DNA from: Haladaptatus sp. R4
Lineage (GTDB): Archaea; Halobacteriota; Halobacteria; Halobacteriales; Haladaptataceae
Direction of reading: 5' to 3'
DNA: 64,000 nt
Assembly: GCF_001625445.1 (NCBI RefSeq)
Contig: NZ_LWHG01000030.1
Coordinates: 1-64,000, forward strand
Part shown: positions 16,407-25,221 of the stretch, one piece after another
Layout: each line of letters begins with the position of its first letter
Position numbering within the stretch: position 1 is the first letter of the stretch
Position numbers and translations under genes: made by a program
Notes under the pieces: generated by a model
Databases searched by the model: none
Told to the model about the DNA's origin: nothing
The model's input: only the letters and a program-made list of their open reading frames with translations

Positions 16407-16635
16407 TCACCATGCCCACGCAGCCACCATAGCTCACCATAGTGCCATCACATGCAAACCGCTTTCTCTTGGTAATTCTGAACTAATCGGAAGGTTGGCC
16501 AACTGAGCATTGCCATCAAAGAGAATCCGGACCATACCAAGATTAAATAGACAGTCGAAAGTTACGATCAGGGTTCACATTAAGGAGACGTACCACCATG
16601 TCATCTGTACGTTTGGAGATTTGCGAATACGAGAG

Positions 16636-17682
16636 TTAGTTTTCTATCTCTAAATCGAGATCATCACCTCGGTCCGATTCGTGCAGGATGAATGGTCCGA
16701 TTGCACTCGTCCGCTTCGCAATGGTTGCAATTCGCAGGACAATCGAGGTAAGCACAAAAAATGGGATGATCGTGATCGCTGATGATGCGCTAACGACCCA
16801 GATGATATTCGCGACGCCGAAGGTCACGCCAGGAAACGAGGTCGGAGCCAGAAAGAGTAGTGTTGCAATCGCGACAGCCAATGCAGGAAATGCAGTAATC
16901 AAGATCGACCGAATGAGACGCACGAGTTCCCACTGGAAGTAAAGCGACTTGAAATGCTCTCGCAGCGGGCCGAAGATCATGAGCACGTCGATCAACTCAT
17001 CGAATGCACGTTGCTCCTCATCGTCGAGACTATCTTCATACTCGGATTCGAGCCACAGGGCACCATACAGCTTCCACGAGTGATTATAGTTCATGGCGGT
17101 ACGGAGCAGATTGAACTCACCGAATTCAGCGTCCTCTAATTGGTCTTCGACCTCGTTAGCGTTCTCGACGAGAGCGCTAACGAATTCATCGACTTGTTCA
17201 CGTAACTCGTTGTTACTATTTTCTGTAAGGTTCTGTTCGAGGGTCTCGGCGCGTTCTTTGCTCTCCTGAACCAGATTACGGAGAAAGGTCTCGGGATCTG
17301 GGGGCCCGATTGTACCGAAGATACTGTCAACATCACGGCGGAAATCAACAGCGTCCTCCATTCGTTCTCGTTTGGTTTTTAGAGATCCGAGTTCTTGTGA
17401 GAGAACTAATTGACCGATTGTGACGACGAGCGTCACACCAGTAACGAGCGACGCGATAAACGCCTGAAAAGCGATTCCAACTTGATTTGTACTGCTCATG
17501 ACCGAGCGGAACGATGAGGGACCGATCGTTCCAGAGATGACGAGGATGATGAACAGGCTAACAGTCAAGAGACTAGTGATCGCCCATCGATCCCCATCAA
17601 GAAGAAACCAGAATCTGACTCGGGGCTCGTCCATTCGTTCTGCCATGGACTCGTCCGCTTCTCCCTCGTTCATGGCCGCCAA
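16636..17682 (-). CDS. membrane protein with cytoplasmic helical domain
   Basis: A 348-residue protein. Two transmembrane helices lie near residues 33-55 and 68-92 (ITSLLTVSLFIILVISGTIG; FIASLVTGVTLVVTIGQLVL). A long charged helical region follows at about 95-240 (SLKTKRERMEDAVDF, ESKERAETLEQNLTENSNNE, QVDEFVSALVENANEVEDQL). Two more helices are near 262-325. This resembles haloarchaeal proteins of unknown function with an internal helical domain. No catalytic motif is seen. It stands alone between the decayed GGGPS/ATPase fragments and the diol dehydratase locus. Confidence 0.75.
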   Translation of the reverse strand: MAAMNEGEADESMAERMDEPRVRFWFLLDGDRWAITSLLTVSLFIILVISGTIGPSSFRSVMSSTNQVGIAFQAFIASLVTGVTLVVTIGQLVLSQELGSLKTKRERMEDAVDFRRDVDSIFGTIGPPDPETFLRNLVQESKERAETLEQNLTENSNNELREQVDEFVSALVENANEVEDQLEDAEFGEFNLLRTAMNYNHSWKLYGALWLESEYEDSLDDEEQRAFDELIDVLMIFGPLREHFKSLYFQWELVRLIRSILITAFPALAVAIATLLFLAPTSFPGVTFGVANIIWVVSASSAITIIPFFVLTSIVLRIATIAKRTSAIGPFILHESDRGDDLDLEIEN

Positions 17683-18211
17683 TAGGCTGTCTGTAGAGAA
17701 AAGGACATCTACTAAACAACTCTATTAGCAGATGAGCAGTATTTTGTAAGCTCTACTTATGATTAATTCTGGCGGTGAACTCGGACTGACTTAGTTGAAA
17801 TCCTGCCGCCTCACTACCGCCTGTTGCACAAAGTAGAACTAAGGAACTAACTCGAACTCATTACTAAAGACGACAGCAAGACCTACTTTCGACTCCCCGG
17901 TGAGAACGATGTGTTCGGTCGCGGTGGTAGCGTTGCCCATCTGACCGCAGAACCTCATGGAGGCCATAGCTTCAGTCCTTACGTCTATGGCTCGTAGAAA
18001 TCGTCCAAAAACTGTAGTGCAATCGATTCGAACGATACCTAGTCGGTCCGAGTCATCGCATCTTGTGGTTCGGAGAAGACGGCAGCAGAGTAGGTACAAA
18101 CGGACAAAAATCACTACGAAACTAATTAATACAATTCTACTCTAATTGTTGTTCTGCAAACAATCTTGGACTATTTAATGATAAAATAGGAAAAATCTAT
18201 GTGGGAAGGAA
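17683..18211. other. intergenic before the diol dehydratase operon; possible decayed ORF
   Basis: A minus-strand frame (17839-18114) ends with AVVFSNEFELVP and contains ATEHIVLTGESKVGLAVVFS, which looks protein-like, but I recognise no family and the N-terminal part does not. The A/T-rich block 18120-18200 upstream of the dehydratase genes probably holds their promoter. Confidence 0.35.
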
Positions 18212-19948
18212 TTGCATGGTATGGTGTTTCAAACTATGAAGGAGAGAGAGAATAGTGAAGTCCAGAATACAGACACAAATCAGCATAAGAGATCGAACCG
18301 GTTCAAATCACTCGACGAAAAACCGGTAAACCAAGACGGGTTTGCCAAAGAGTGGCCAGAAGAGGGACTAATCGCAATGGACAGTCCCAACGATCCAGAT
18401 CCGAGTGTGGCTGTTGAAGAGGGCGAAATCGTCGAGATGGATGGAAAGCAGCGAGAAGAGTTCGATTTTATCGACTTCTTCATCGCCGACTATGCCATCA
18501 ACGTGGAGAAAGCCGAGGAAGCACTCGCTATCGATTCGGTTGAGTTTGCACAGCGGCTCGTTGATATCAACATCCCGCGTGAGGATATCATCGAGCTTAC
18601 GACTGCAATGACTCCAGCAAAACTGGCTGAAGTAGTGAACCAGATGAACACGCTGGAGATGATGATGGCATTGCAGAAAATGCGTGCTCGAAAAACGCCA
18701 GGCAACCAAGGCCATTGCACGAGTGTTAAAGATCATCCTGTACAAATCGCAGCTGACGCTGCCGAGGCGGCTCTCCGAGGATTCGACGAAATCGAAACTA
18801 CGGTCGGGGTAGCTCGATACGCACCGTTTAACGCACTCGCTCAACAACTCGGAAGCCAAGCTGGGCGCGGCGGAGTACTCACTCAGTGTGCTGTCGAGGA
18901 AGCGACCGAACTCGAACTCGGGATGAAAGGCCTGACGACGTACGCTGAAACCGTCTCAGTGTATGGGACGGAATCGGTTTTCAAGGACGGTGATGACACT
19001 CCATGGTCGAAAGCGTTTCTCGCCTCGGGGTATGCTTCTCGTGGGTTGAAGATGCGGTTTACCTCCGGTTCCGGTTCAGAAGTGAATATGGGACAAGCGG
19101 AGGGAAAATCGATGGTGTATCTGGAGTCACGCTGTGTTCTCGTGACCAAAGGATGTGGTGTCCAAGGACTGCAAAACGGTGGAATTAGTTGTATCGCAAT
19201 CCCATCCGCCGTGCCATCGGGGATTCGAGGTGTTCTTGCGGAGAACCTGATTACGACCATGGTCGACTTAGAGGTCGCATCAGGGAATGACCAGACGTTC
19301 TCCCATTCGCACAAACGCCAGATGGCACGGACGTTCCCACAATTAGTCGCCGGAACGGACCTCATCTTCTCCGGCTATAGCACCATGCCGAACTACGACG
19401 ATATGTTCGCGGGATCGAACTTCGACTCGTACGACTATGACGACTACAACGTTGTACAGCGCGACCTCAAGGTCGACGGGGGACTGAAACCGATTGCGGA
19501 GGAAGACGCGATTGCAGTACGGAATACTGCCGCACGCGCGATTCAAGTCGTATTCCGAGAATTGGGCTTCCCACAAATCACCGACGAAGAAGTCGAAGCC
19601 GCGACGTATGGAGATGGAAGCGACGATATGCCGGATCGAGACCAAGCCGCGGATTTGAAGGCCGCAGAAGAATTGATGGACGGAGATATCACTGGGCTGG
19701 ACATCGTGGAAATCCTCGCCAAACATGGTTTCGACGACTTGGCGGAGAACATGTTGAACATGCTCAAACAGCGAATTTCCGGGGATTACCTCCACACGTC
19801 TGCGGTCATCGATGGGGAATTCAACGTGACGAGCGGTGTGAACGACAGAAACGACTATCAGGGCCCTGGAACCGGCTATCGCATGAGCGAGGAGCGTTGG
19901 GAGGAAATCAAAGACATTCGGCATGCGTTCGATCCGAAAGAGATCTGA
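18212..19948 (+). CDS. pduC: B12-dependent diol/glycerol dehydratase large subunit
   Basis: A 578-residue alpha subunit (bacterial PduC/DhaB1 ~554). It dehydrates 1,2-diols or glycerol to aldehydes by adenosylcobalamin radical chemistry. The opening RFKSLDEKPVNQDGFAKEWP aligns with the PduC N-terminus, so the first ~30 acidic residues are an extension; ATG 18221 and 18236 are alternative starts. Hallmarks are TTAMTPAKLAEVVNQMNTLE, EMMMALQKMRARKTP, the barrel segments VGVARYAPFNALAQQLGSQ and RGGVLTQCAVEEATELELG, SVYGTESVFKDGDDTPWSKA, and SGYSTMPNYDDMFAGSNFD. It is first in a tight operon with the two other subunits and the reactivase. No shell or encapsulation genes flank it. Confidence 0.95.
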   Translation: MHGMVFQTMKERENSEVQNTDTNQHKRSNRFKSLDEKPVNQDGFAKEWPEEGLIAMDSPNDPDPSVAVEEGEIVEMDGKQREEFDFIDFFIADYAINVEKAEEALAIDSVEFAQRLVDINIPREDIIELTTAMTPAKLAEVVNQMNTLEMMMALQKMRARKTPGNQGHCTSVKDHPVQIAADAAEAALRGFDEIETTVGVARYAPFNALAQQLGSQAGRGGVLTQCAVEEATELELGMKGLTTYAETVSVYGTESVFKDGDDTPWSKAFLASGYASRGLKMRFTSGSGSEVNMGQAEGKSMVYLESRCVLVTKGCGVQGLQNGGISCIAIPSAVPSGIRGVLAENLITTMVDLEVASGNDQTFSHSHKRQMARTFPQLVAGTDLIFSGYSTMPNYDDMFAGSNFDSYDYDDYNVVQRDLKVDGGLKPIAEEDAIAVRNTAARAIQVVFRELGFPQITDEEVEAATYGDGSDDMPDRDQAADLKAAEELMDGDITGLDIVEILAKHGFDDLAENMLNMLKQRISGDYLHTSAVIDGEFNVTSGVNDRNDYQGPGTGYRMSEERWEEIKDIRHAFDPKEI

Positions 19949-19959
19949 CCACTGTGACA

Positions 19960-20535
19960 ATGAGTACTGAAACCAAAACCAGTCGACGGCAACTTCGACT
20001 CGAAGAGAACGGGAACGCCGAATCGGGAAGTGAAAGTGACGAGGTCGTAATCGCAATCAGTCCAGCCTTTGGCGAGTCACAAACCTCGACGATCGTGGAC
20101 ATTCCGCTTGCGGATGTGCTTCGTGAGACGATGGCCGGAATCGAAGAGGAAGGTCTCAATTCGCGACTCGTTCGGTTCATCGACACCGCAGATTTAGGTA
20201 ATCTCGGGAATCGGGGCGCAAAGTTGAGCGGGTCGGGGATCAGTGTCGGTATCCAGTCGAAGGGAACTGCCTTGATTCATCAAGCGGATTTGCTTCCGCT
20301 TAGCAATCTCGAACTGTTTCCGCAGGCACCGCTTTTAGATCGCGAGAAATTCAGAGCTATCGGAAAGAACGCAGCAAAGTACGCAAAAGGGGAGAATCCG
20401 TCCCCTGTCACGGTCGAGAACGATCCGATGGCCAGGCCGAAATACCAAGCACTCGCTGCGGTGCTCCACATCAAAGAGTCGAAATCGATCGACGAGACGC
20501 GAGAACCAGTCGAACTCGAAGCTCACTTCGAATAA
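19960..20535 (+). CDS. pduD: diol/glycerol dehydratase medium subunit
   Basis: A 191-residue beta subunit from ATG 19960, 11 bp after the large subunit. It shows the beta-subunit pattern: DEVVIAISPAFGESQTSTIV, IPLADVLRETMAGIEEEGLN, SRLVRFIDTADLGNLGNRGA, KLSGSGISVGIQSKGTALIH, and the late NDPMARPKYQALAAVLHIKE. In the bacterial enzyme this subunit binds the lower face of cobalamin. Its N-terminus is a charged, halophile-type extension rather than the bacterial microcompartment-targeting helix, in line with the lack of shell genes. Confidence 0.93.
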   Translation: MSTETKTSRRQLRLEENGNAESGSESDEVVIAISPAFGESQTSTIVDIPLADVLRETMAGIEEEGLNSRLVRFIDTADLGNLGNRGAKLSGSGISVGIQSKGTALIHQADLLPLSNLELFPQAPLLDREKFRAIGKNAAKYAKGENPSPVTVENDPMARPKYQALAAVLHIKESKSIDETREPVELEAHFE

Positions 20536-20550
20536 TTACCACAACGATCC

Positions 20551-20967
20551 ATGTCCGACAACAACACTACAGACGAACCAAGCGAGTACCCGCTCGGAAA
20601 GAATCCAGACCAAGTCGAAACACCGACCGGAAAAACGATGTCAGATGTGACGCTTGAGAGTTTGGCAGACGGCGATGTAGACGCAGCAGACATCCGCATT
20701 TCTGCAGAAACACTCGAAAAGCAGGCGACGGTCGCAGAATCTGCTGGTCGTTCGCAGATGAAACAAAACTTCCAACGAGCGGCCGAGTTGACCGAGATAC
20801 CGGACGAACGCATCTTAGAGATCTACAACGCACTTCGACCGAGTGGAGCCGAGAAAGAGACATTGTTGGAAATCGCTGACGAACTCGAGGACGAATATGA
20901 CGCACAGATCAACGCAGAACTCGTCCGTGAAGCGGCAGAAGTCTACGAAACGCGTGGACTGTACTAA
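20551..20967 (+). CDS. pduE: diol/glycerol dehydratase small subunit
   Basis: A 138-residue gamma subunit. The family core is clear: YPLGKNPDQVETPTGKTMSD, VTLESLADGDVDAADIRISA, ETLEKQATVAESAGRSQMKQ, NFQRAAELTEIPDERILEIY, NALRPSGAEKETLLEIADEL, ending in VREAAEVYETRGLY. The gene starts 15 bp after the medium subunit. Together the three subunits make the (alpha-beta-gamma)2 holoenzyme. Confidence 0.93.
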   Translation: MSDNNTTDEPSEYPLGKNPDQVETPTGKTMSDVTLESLADGDVDAADIRISAETLEKQATVAESAGRSQMKQNFQRAAELTEIPDERILEIYNALRPSGAEKETLLEIADELEDEYDAQINAELVREAAEVYETRGLY

Positions 20968-21031
20968 CGGCTCAACACGGTAGTGGTTACAGTCGTCCGT
21001 CCCCCTTTCGCTACAGAATACGATACTACAC

Positions 21032-22927
21032 ATGAACTACATCGCAGGAATCGACATCGGAAATTCCAGTACCGAGGTTGGAATTATTCGCCACGATCAG
21101 GAATCAAAGCGGTTCGTCGCGAGCAGTCTCTTTCGGACGACTGGTCTCAAAGGGACGACCGAAAACGTGCCAGGGATCGTACGAGCATTGGAACGTGGTG
21201 CCGAAAACGCCGGAATAGCGGTGGACGACCTTGATCTCCTCCTGTTGAATGAAGCAGCACCGGTGATCGGCGATGTTGCTATGGAGACGATTACCGAAAC
21301 GATCATCACCGAATCGACGATGATCGGCCACGATCCATCGACACCTGGCGGCATTGGAATCGGAACAGGAACCATTGTCGATATTACGGAGTCACAACGG
21401 GCTCATTCGAAAGACGAAGATATCATTTTCCGGGTCCCGAATGAGGTCGATTTCGCCGATGCGGCGGCCATCATCAACGAGTGGGTAGCGCAGGGATTCG
21501 ACATCCAAGGGGCAATCCTCCAGAAGGATGACGCCGTACTCGTTTCCAACCGCTGTGAGATCGAAATACCGATCGTAGACGAGGTAACCGAGATCGACGA
21601 AGTACCGCTCGGTCAACCCGCTGCCATCGAGGTCGCAGCATCCGGACAGACGATCGACACCCTCTCGAATCCGTATGGCATTGCGACCCTCTTCGAGTTA
21701 TCAGCGGAAGAAACACAGAAGATCATCCCGGTTGCACGGGCATTGGTCGGGAACAAATCCGGAGTCGTCATCAAGACACCGGAAGGGGATGTCGAAGAGC
21801 GGAGCATCCCAGCCGGGTCACTCACTGTAATCGGTGAGGATGGGTCAAAGAGTACCGTCGATACCGAGGATGGCGCACACGTGATTCGGGAAACGGTCCG
21901 TAACCGACGACCGCTCGAGGACGTTACCGGTGAATCCGGCACCAATATCGGAGGGATGCTTAACCGAGCCCGGACTGAAATGAGTGAAATCACAAATCAG
22001 GACCCCGACTCGATTCAGATCCGCGATATCCTCGCAGTGGATACGATCGTTCCTCAGGCCGTCAAAGGGGCAGTCGCTGGCGAATATCGGATGGAAAACG
22101 CTGTCGCGCTCGCCTCCATGGTCAAGACGAACCGACTACCGATGGAACAGATCGCGGGAGAACTAACAGAAGAGCTCGCCGTAGACGTCCACATCCAAGG
22201 AATAGAGGCATCGATGGCAGTGCTTGGATCACTAACGACGCCGGGAACGGACTTCCCGATCGCAATCCTCGATATCGGAGGTGGCTCCACGGATGCAGCA
22301 TACATGAACGAGCGCAAAGAGATCGAATCGATTCACCTCGCTGGGGCAGGCGACCTCGTCACGATGCTCATCGATTCTGAACTCGGATTGGAGGATCGGA
22401 AAACTGCTGAAGAGATTAAAAAGCATCCAGCTGCGAAAGTGGAGACACTCTTCAGTATCAGGCATGAGGACGGCACTGTCGATTTCCTGGAAACTGCTGT
22501 CGACCCCGAACTCTTTGGAAAAGTAGTTCTATTACAGGATGACGACGGAATGGAACCGATCGATACGGACCATTCGCTAGAAGAGATTCGGGCGACACGT
22601 AGAGAAGCGAAAGAAAAAGTGTTCGTGACGAACAGTAAACGGGCGCTTCGTCAAATAACGCCGTCATTAAATATCCGCCATTTACCGTTCGTCGTGATGG
22701 TTGGCCGGTCAGCGCTCGATTTCGAGATTCCCGAGATGATCTCGAATACCTTAGCGGAATACGGAATCGTTTGTGGCAGTGGTAATATCCGTAAAGAACA
22801 GGGCCCGAGAAATGCCGTCGCCACTGGACTTGTGCTGTCGCATATCGATGGCAATTCGTTCCTCGATTTCGAACTCCCGGATGAGCTTTCGACATCGATT
22901 ACCGAAACGGTGGCGACTGATGAGTAA
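21032..22927 (+). CDS. ddrA: diol dehydratase reactivase, large ATPase subunit
   Basis: A 631-residue protein (bacterial DdrA/PduG ~610). It swaps damaged cobalamin for fresh cofactor using ATP and a molecular-chaperone-like fold. Actin-like nucleotide motifs are visible: phosphate-1 AGIDIGNSSTEVGI at the N-terminus and phosphate-2 AILDIGGGSTDAAY near residue 415. Other family blocks are GIGTGTIVDI, GVVIKTPEGDVEERSIPAGS, EMSEITNQDPDSIQIRDILA, and a final VCGSGNIRKEQGPRNAVATG. It lies 64 bp after the small subunit and overlaps the next gene by eight bases. Confidence 0.93.
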   Translation: MNYIAGIDIGNSSTEVGIIRHDQESKRFVASSLFRTTGLKGTTENVPGIVRALERGAENAGIAVDDLDLLLLNEAAPVIGDVAMETITETIITESTMIGHDPSTPGGIGIGTGTIVDITESQRAHSKDEDIIFRVPNEVDFADAAAIINEWVAQGFDIQGAILQKDDAVLVSNRCEIEIPIVDEVTEIDEVPLGQPAAIEVAASGQTIDTLSNPYGIATLFELSAEETQKIIPVARALVGNKSGVVIKTPEGDVEERSIPAGSLTVIGEDGSKSTVDTEDGAHVIRETVRNRRPLEDVTGESGTNIGGMLNRARTEMSEITNQDPDSIQIRDILAVDTIVPQAVKGAVAGEYRMENAVALASMVKTNRLPMEQIAGELTEELAVDVHIQGIEASMAVLGSLTTPGTDFPIAILDIGGGSTDAAYMNERKEIESIHLAGAGDLVTMLIDSELGLEDRKTAEEIKKHPAAKVETLFSIRHEDGTVDFLETAVDPELFGKVVLLQDDDGMEPIDTDHSLEEIRATRREAKEKVFVTNSKRALRQITPSLNIRHLPFVVMVGRSALDFEIPEMISNTLAEYGIVCGSGNIRKEQGPRNAVATGLVLSHIDGNSFLDFELPDELSTSITETVATDE

Positions 22928-23282
22928 TACTGTCCCATCCCTGCGGCCACAGATTCTGGTGTACCATCATGGCGGGAGATGCGATGTACTCGATTTCGTC
23001 GAATACGGTATCGAAGAAGAGGGGGTTCCCTGGCAAGTTGAGCGCATTCCGCGGGACGAACTTCTCATGGTTGCAAACATGGCCGCCGAGGATTCACGAC
23101 TCGGCATCGGAATTGCGATTGGAGATGGAAATCCGAGTCGAATCGTTCTTCAACATGAACGGATGCCAGAAGAACAACCAATATTCGATTTGTCTTCACC
23201 AACGACTACACAAGCGAGGCTTCTTGGGGCGAACAGCGCCCGATTAGCAAAACGAACTCCGTTGAAGCGGATTCGTGAGTAG
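22920..23282 (+). CDS. ddrB: diol dehydratase reactivase, small subunit
   Basis: A 120-residue protein from ATG 22920, overlapping the ddrA stop (22925-22927), so translation is coupled. DdrB/PduH features are RPQILVYHHGGRCDVLDFVE (a beta-subunit-like fold), YGIEEEGVPWQVERIPRDEL, ESSRLGIGIAIGD-type loop (here EDSRLGIGIAIGDGNPSRIV), and LLGANSARLAKRTPLKRIRE at the end. It pairs with DdrA to release inactive cobalamin from the dehydratase. Confidence 0.88.
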   Translation: MSNTVPSLRPQILVYHHGGRCDVLDFVEYGIEEEGVPWQVERIPRDELLMVANMAAEDSRLGIGIAIGDGNPSRIVLQHERMPEEQPIFDLSSPTTTQARLLGANSARLAKRTPLKRIRE

Positions 23283-23287
23283 AAGAC

Positions 23288-23694
23288 CTACGATTCGAAG
23301 GCTTCGACACCGGCTTCAGCAACGGTTCGGTCTTCTTCAACCGCACCGCCACTGACTCCGACAGCGCCGACGACATCGCCATCAACACGAAGGGGATACC
23401 CACCTCCAAAGATTACGATACGGTCGTCATTCGTCGAATGAATCCCGAATAGAGACTCGTTCGGCTGACTGGCATTTGCTAATTCGTGGGTTGGCATTTT
23501 CAGACTCACAGCCGAATACGCCTTATTCTGTGCGATATCAATGCTCGCTAAGAGAGCATCATCCATCCGACGAAATGCAACCAGATTAGCGCGTCATCGA
23601 AGACGGCGATACACATCGGTACCTCGATCTCTGTCGCTTTCTCTTCAGCAGCAGCGAGGATCGATTCTGCAACGTCTGCACTTACATCAGTCAT
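23288..23694 (-). pseudogene. HbpS/GlcG (PduO C-terminal) family gene, one-base deletion
   Basis: From ATG 23694 the frame reads MTDVSADVAESILAAAEEKA, IEVPMCIAVFDDA, then shifts near 23590. The other frame continues NLVAFRRMDDALLASIDIAQ, NKAYSAVSLKMPTHELANAS, RIVIFGGGYPLRVDGDVVGA and VGVSGGAVEEDRTVAEAG. These are textbook motifs of the Haem-degrading/HbpS-GlcG family, often fused to PduO or encoded with diol dehydratases. Restoring one base gives a normal ~135-residue protein. It is convergent with ddrB, with only five bases between the ends. Confidence 0.8.
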
Positions 23695-23835
23695 TGTTCA
23701 CCATAAGCTCGTTATACGATAACACGGATCGAAGTATAAGATTTGTGTTGAAAATAGAACATACTACTGTATTGTTCTGCGCCGTAGATTTGCGCGAGGC
23801 GAAAAGATGATGAGATCGGACAAAAGACTCTGGCC

Positions 23836-24612
23836 ATGACTGACTCGTCATTGATCGATTCTTTACTCCGATCTAATGTACGAACGTCTATTCTCATTGC
23901 GATCGCTAACGACTGTACTTCGACTCAATCGCTGCTTGACTCCGATCTCGCCAGCGAGTCGGGTGTGTACAACACACTAACTCGCCTCCGGGAACAAGGG
24001 TTGATACATAGCCCGCAAGCGGACCACTGGTCGTTAACTGGACTGGGGCAAGTCGCCGCCAAACTCATCGACAACTGCCAACAAACAGAGTCTGTACTCG
24101 CGATTGATTCTGACTTCTGGCGGACCCACGGTGTAACAGCAATACCGCCACGTTTCCGACTTCGTCTTTCAGAGCTTGCTGGTGGACAAGTAGTGACGGC
24201 TACTGAGACGCGACCAGCGAATGCTATCTCTGAAATCGAACGACGATTGGTAAATTCGAACACAATCAGCGCCATTACACCGGTGTACGACGAGCAGTTG
24301 GCCAATGCAGGCACCACTGGTGAAATTGAGCGACTCATTTTTGACGAAGCCGTTTTCGACGACGTTATCCAGAAAACCATCTCGTCACAACTTGAGGCCA
24401 AGGAGACAATACGCGTGGCAAACGTTTCAGTTACGGTTACCATTACTGACGACTGTCTTCTCCTTTCGCTACCGACGTTGGACGGGACTTACGACGCCCA
24501 GACAGTATTTATCGCCGAGACGGAGGAGGCTCGGTGTTGGGGTAACGACCTCCTCGATTTCTACTGGGGTTCTGCACAGCCGTTGGAACGGTACTTATCA
24601 GGTCAAAACTGA
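23836..24612 (+). CDS. FilR1-type (DUF1724) winged-helix transcriptional regulator
   Basis: A 258-residue protein. Residues 1-75 form a winged helix (SLLRSNVRTSILIAIANDCT, SGVYNTLTRLREQGLIHSPQ, WSLTGLGQVAAKLIDN). Residues 95-255 are the methanogen/haloarchaeal FilR1-like C-terminal domain: DFWRTHGVTAIPPRFRLRLS, ISAITPVYDEQLANAGTTGE, and the late CWGNDLLDFYWGSAQPLERY. These regulators are thought to sense small molecules through the C-terminal domain. Placed right after the diol dehydratase locus, it is the best candidate for its local control. Confidence 0.82.
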   Translation: MTDSSLIDSLLRSNVRTSILIAIANDCTSTQSLLDSDLASESGVYNTLTRLREQGLIHSPQADHWSLTGLGQVAAKLIDNCQQTESVLAIDSDFWRTHGVTAIPPRFRLRLSELAGGQVVTATETRPANAISEIERRLVNSNTISAITPVYDEQLANAGTTGEIERLIFDEAVFDDVIQKTISSQLEAKETIRVANVSVTVTITDDCLLLSLPTLDGTYDAQTVFIAETEEARCWGNDLLDFYWGSAQPLERYLSGQN

Positions 24613-24772
24613 TTTCCCCACCGTTCTAGGATTTCTGTTTCTCGGTCGTTGCAGTAGTACTTTCTGCGAATATTCGATGATCGGCGCGGTCCGTGAGCGT
24701 CACCGTACTCGAACATGGATCTCACTATCTCAATGGAGTATACTACCACCTGTGATTGTCGGGGGAGCAGTC

Positions 24773-25125
24773 GTTCGTTCGGTAGTTCTTTTCGTCCCGT
24801 TCGCACGTACGGCCAGCAGTGGAAACCGTCGAAGCTGTCACAGTCACAGTCGTCTGTTCAGCATCGTCTTCGTTGTCCTCCGGCGGGAAGGCCTCGAACG
24901 TTCCGTCGTCGGTTGCGTTTTCAACGGCACCCATGTGTTTGTAGACAGCGTTCCAGTGGACGTGGTCGGGGAACGTGCAGGCCACCAGTTCGTCAGTCAC
25001 GTCGCCGATGGAAATGGTGTATTGGTGGCCTGCGGAATTCTCGTGGATCTCATTAATGACTTCGATGCATCCGGGGCTTCGGCGTCGAAGGAAAACTGTT
25101 CGGCCTGTGCGCATTGCTGTGCCAT
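24773..25125 (-). pseudogene. SWIM zinc-finger gene, copy 3, multiple lesions
   Basis: From ATG 25125 the frame reads MAQQCAQAEQFSFDAEAP, then shifts to GCIEVINEIHENSAGHQYTI and SIGDVTDELVACTFPDHVHW, NAVYKHMGAVENATDDGTF. Both SWIM cysteines that matter are gone: CTF replaces CTC, and VYKH replaces ACKH. A further shift precedes the tail VRTGRKELPN, whose stop codon is lost, so the frame runs on to 24603. This is the most eroded of the long copies. Confidence 0.7.
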
Positions 25126-25221
25126 TATGGCAGCTAAATCATCCAATTCCAGAAGAACCATTCCAATATTAATTAATTAATCTAAAAATATATTTTAAGT
25201 TCTGATGGGCTGTTTGCAAAA

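Noticed and set aside
17839-18114. 91-codon minus-strand protein
   Set aside because: Only the C-terminal part looks protein-like; no recognisable family; kept only as a note under the intergenic feature.
18379-18387. GGACAGTCC inside pduC as part of the array
   Set aside because: Single isolated coding occurrence; expected by chance in 64 kb.
19343-20056. 237-codon minus-strand frame
   Set aside because: Antisense to pduC/pduD, Arg/Val-rich shadow.
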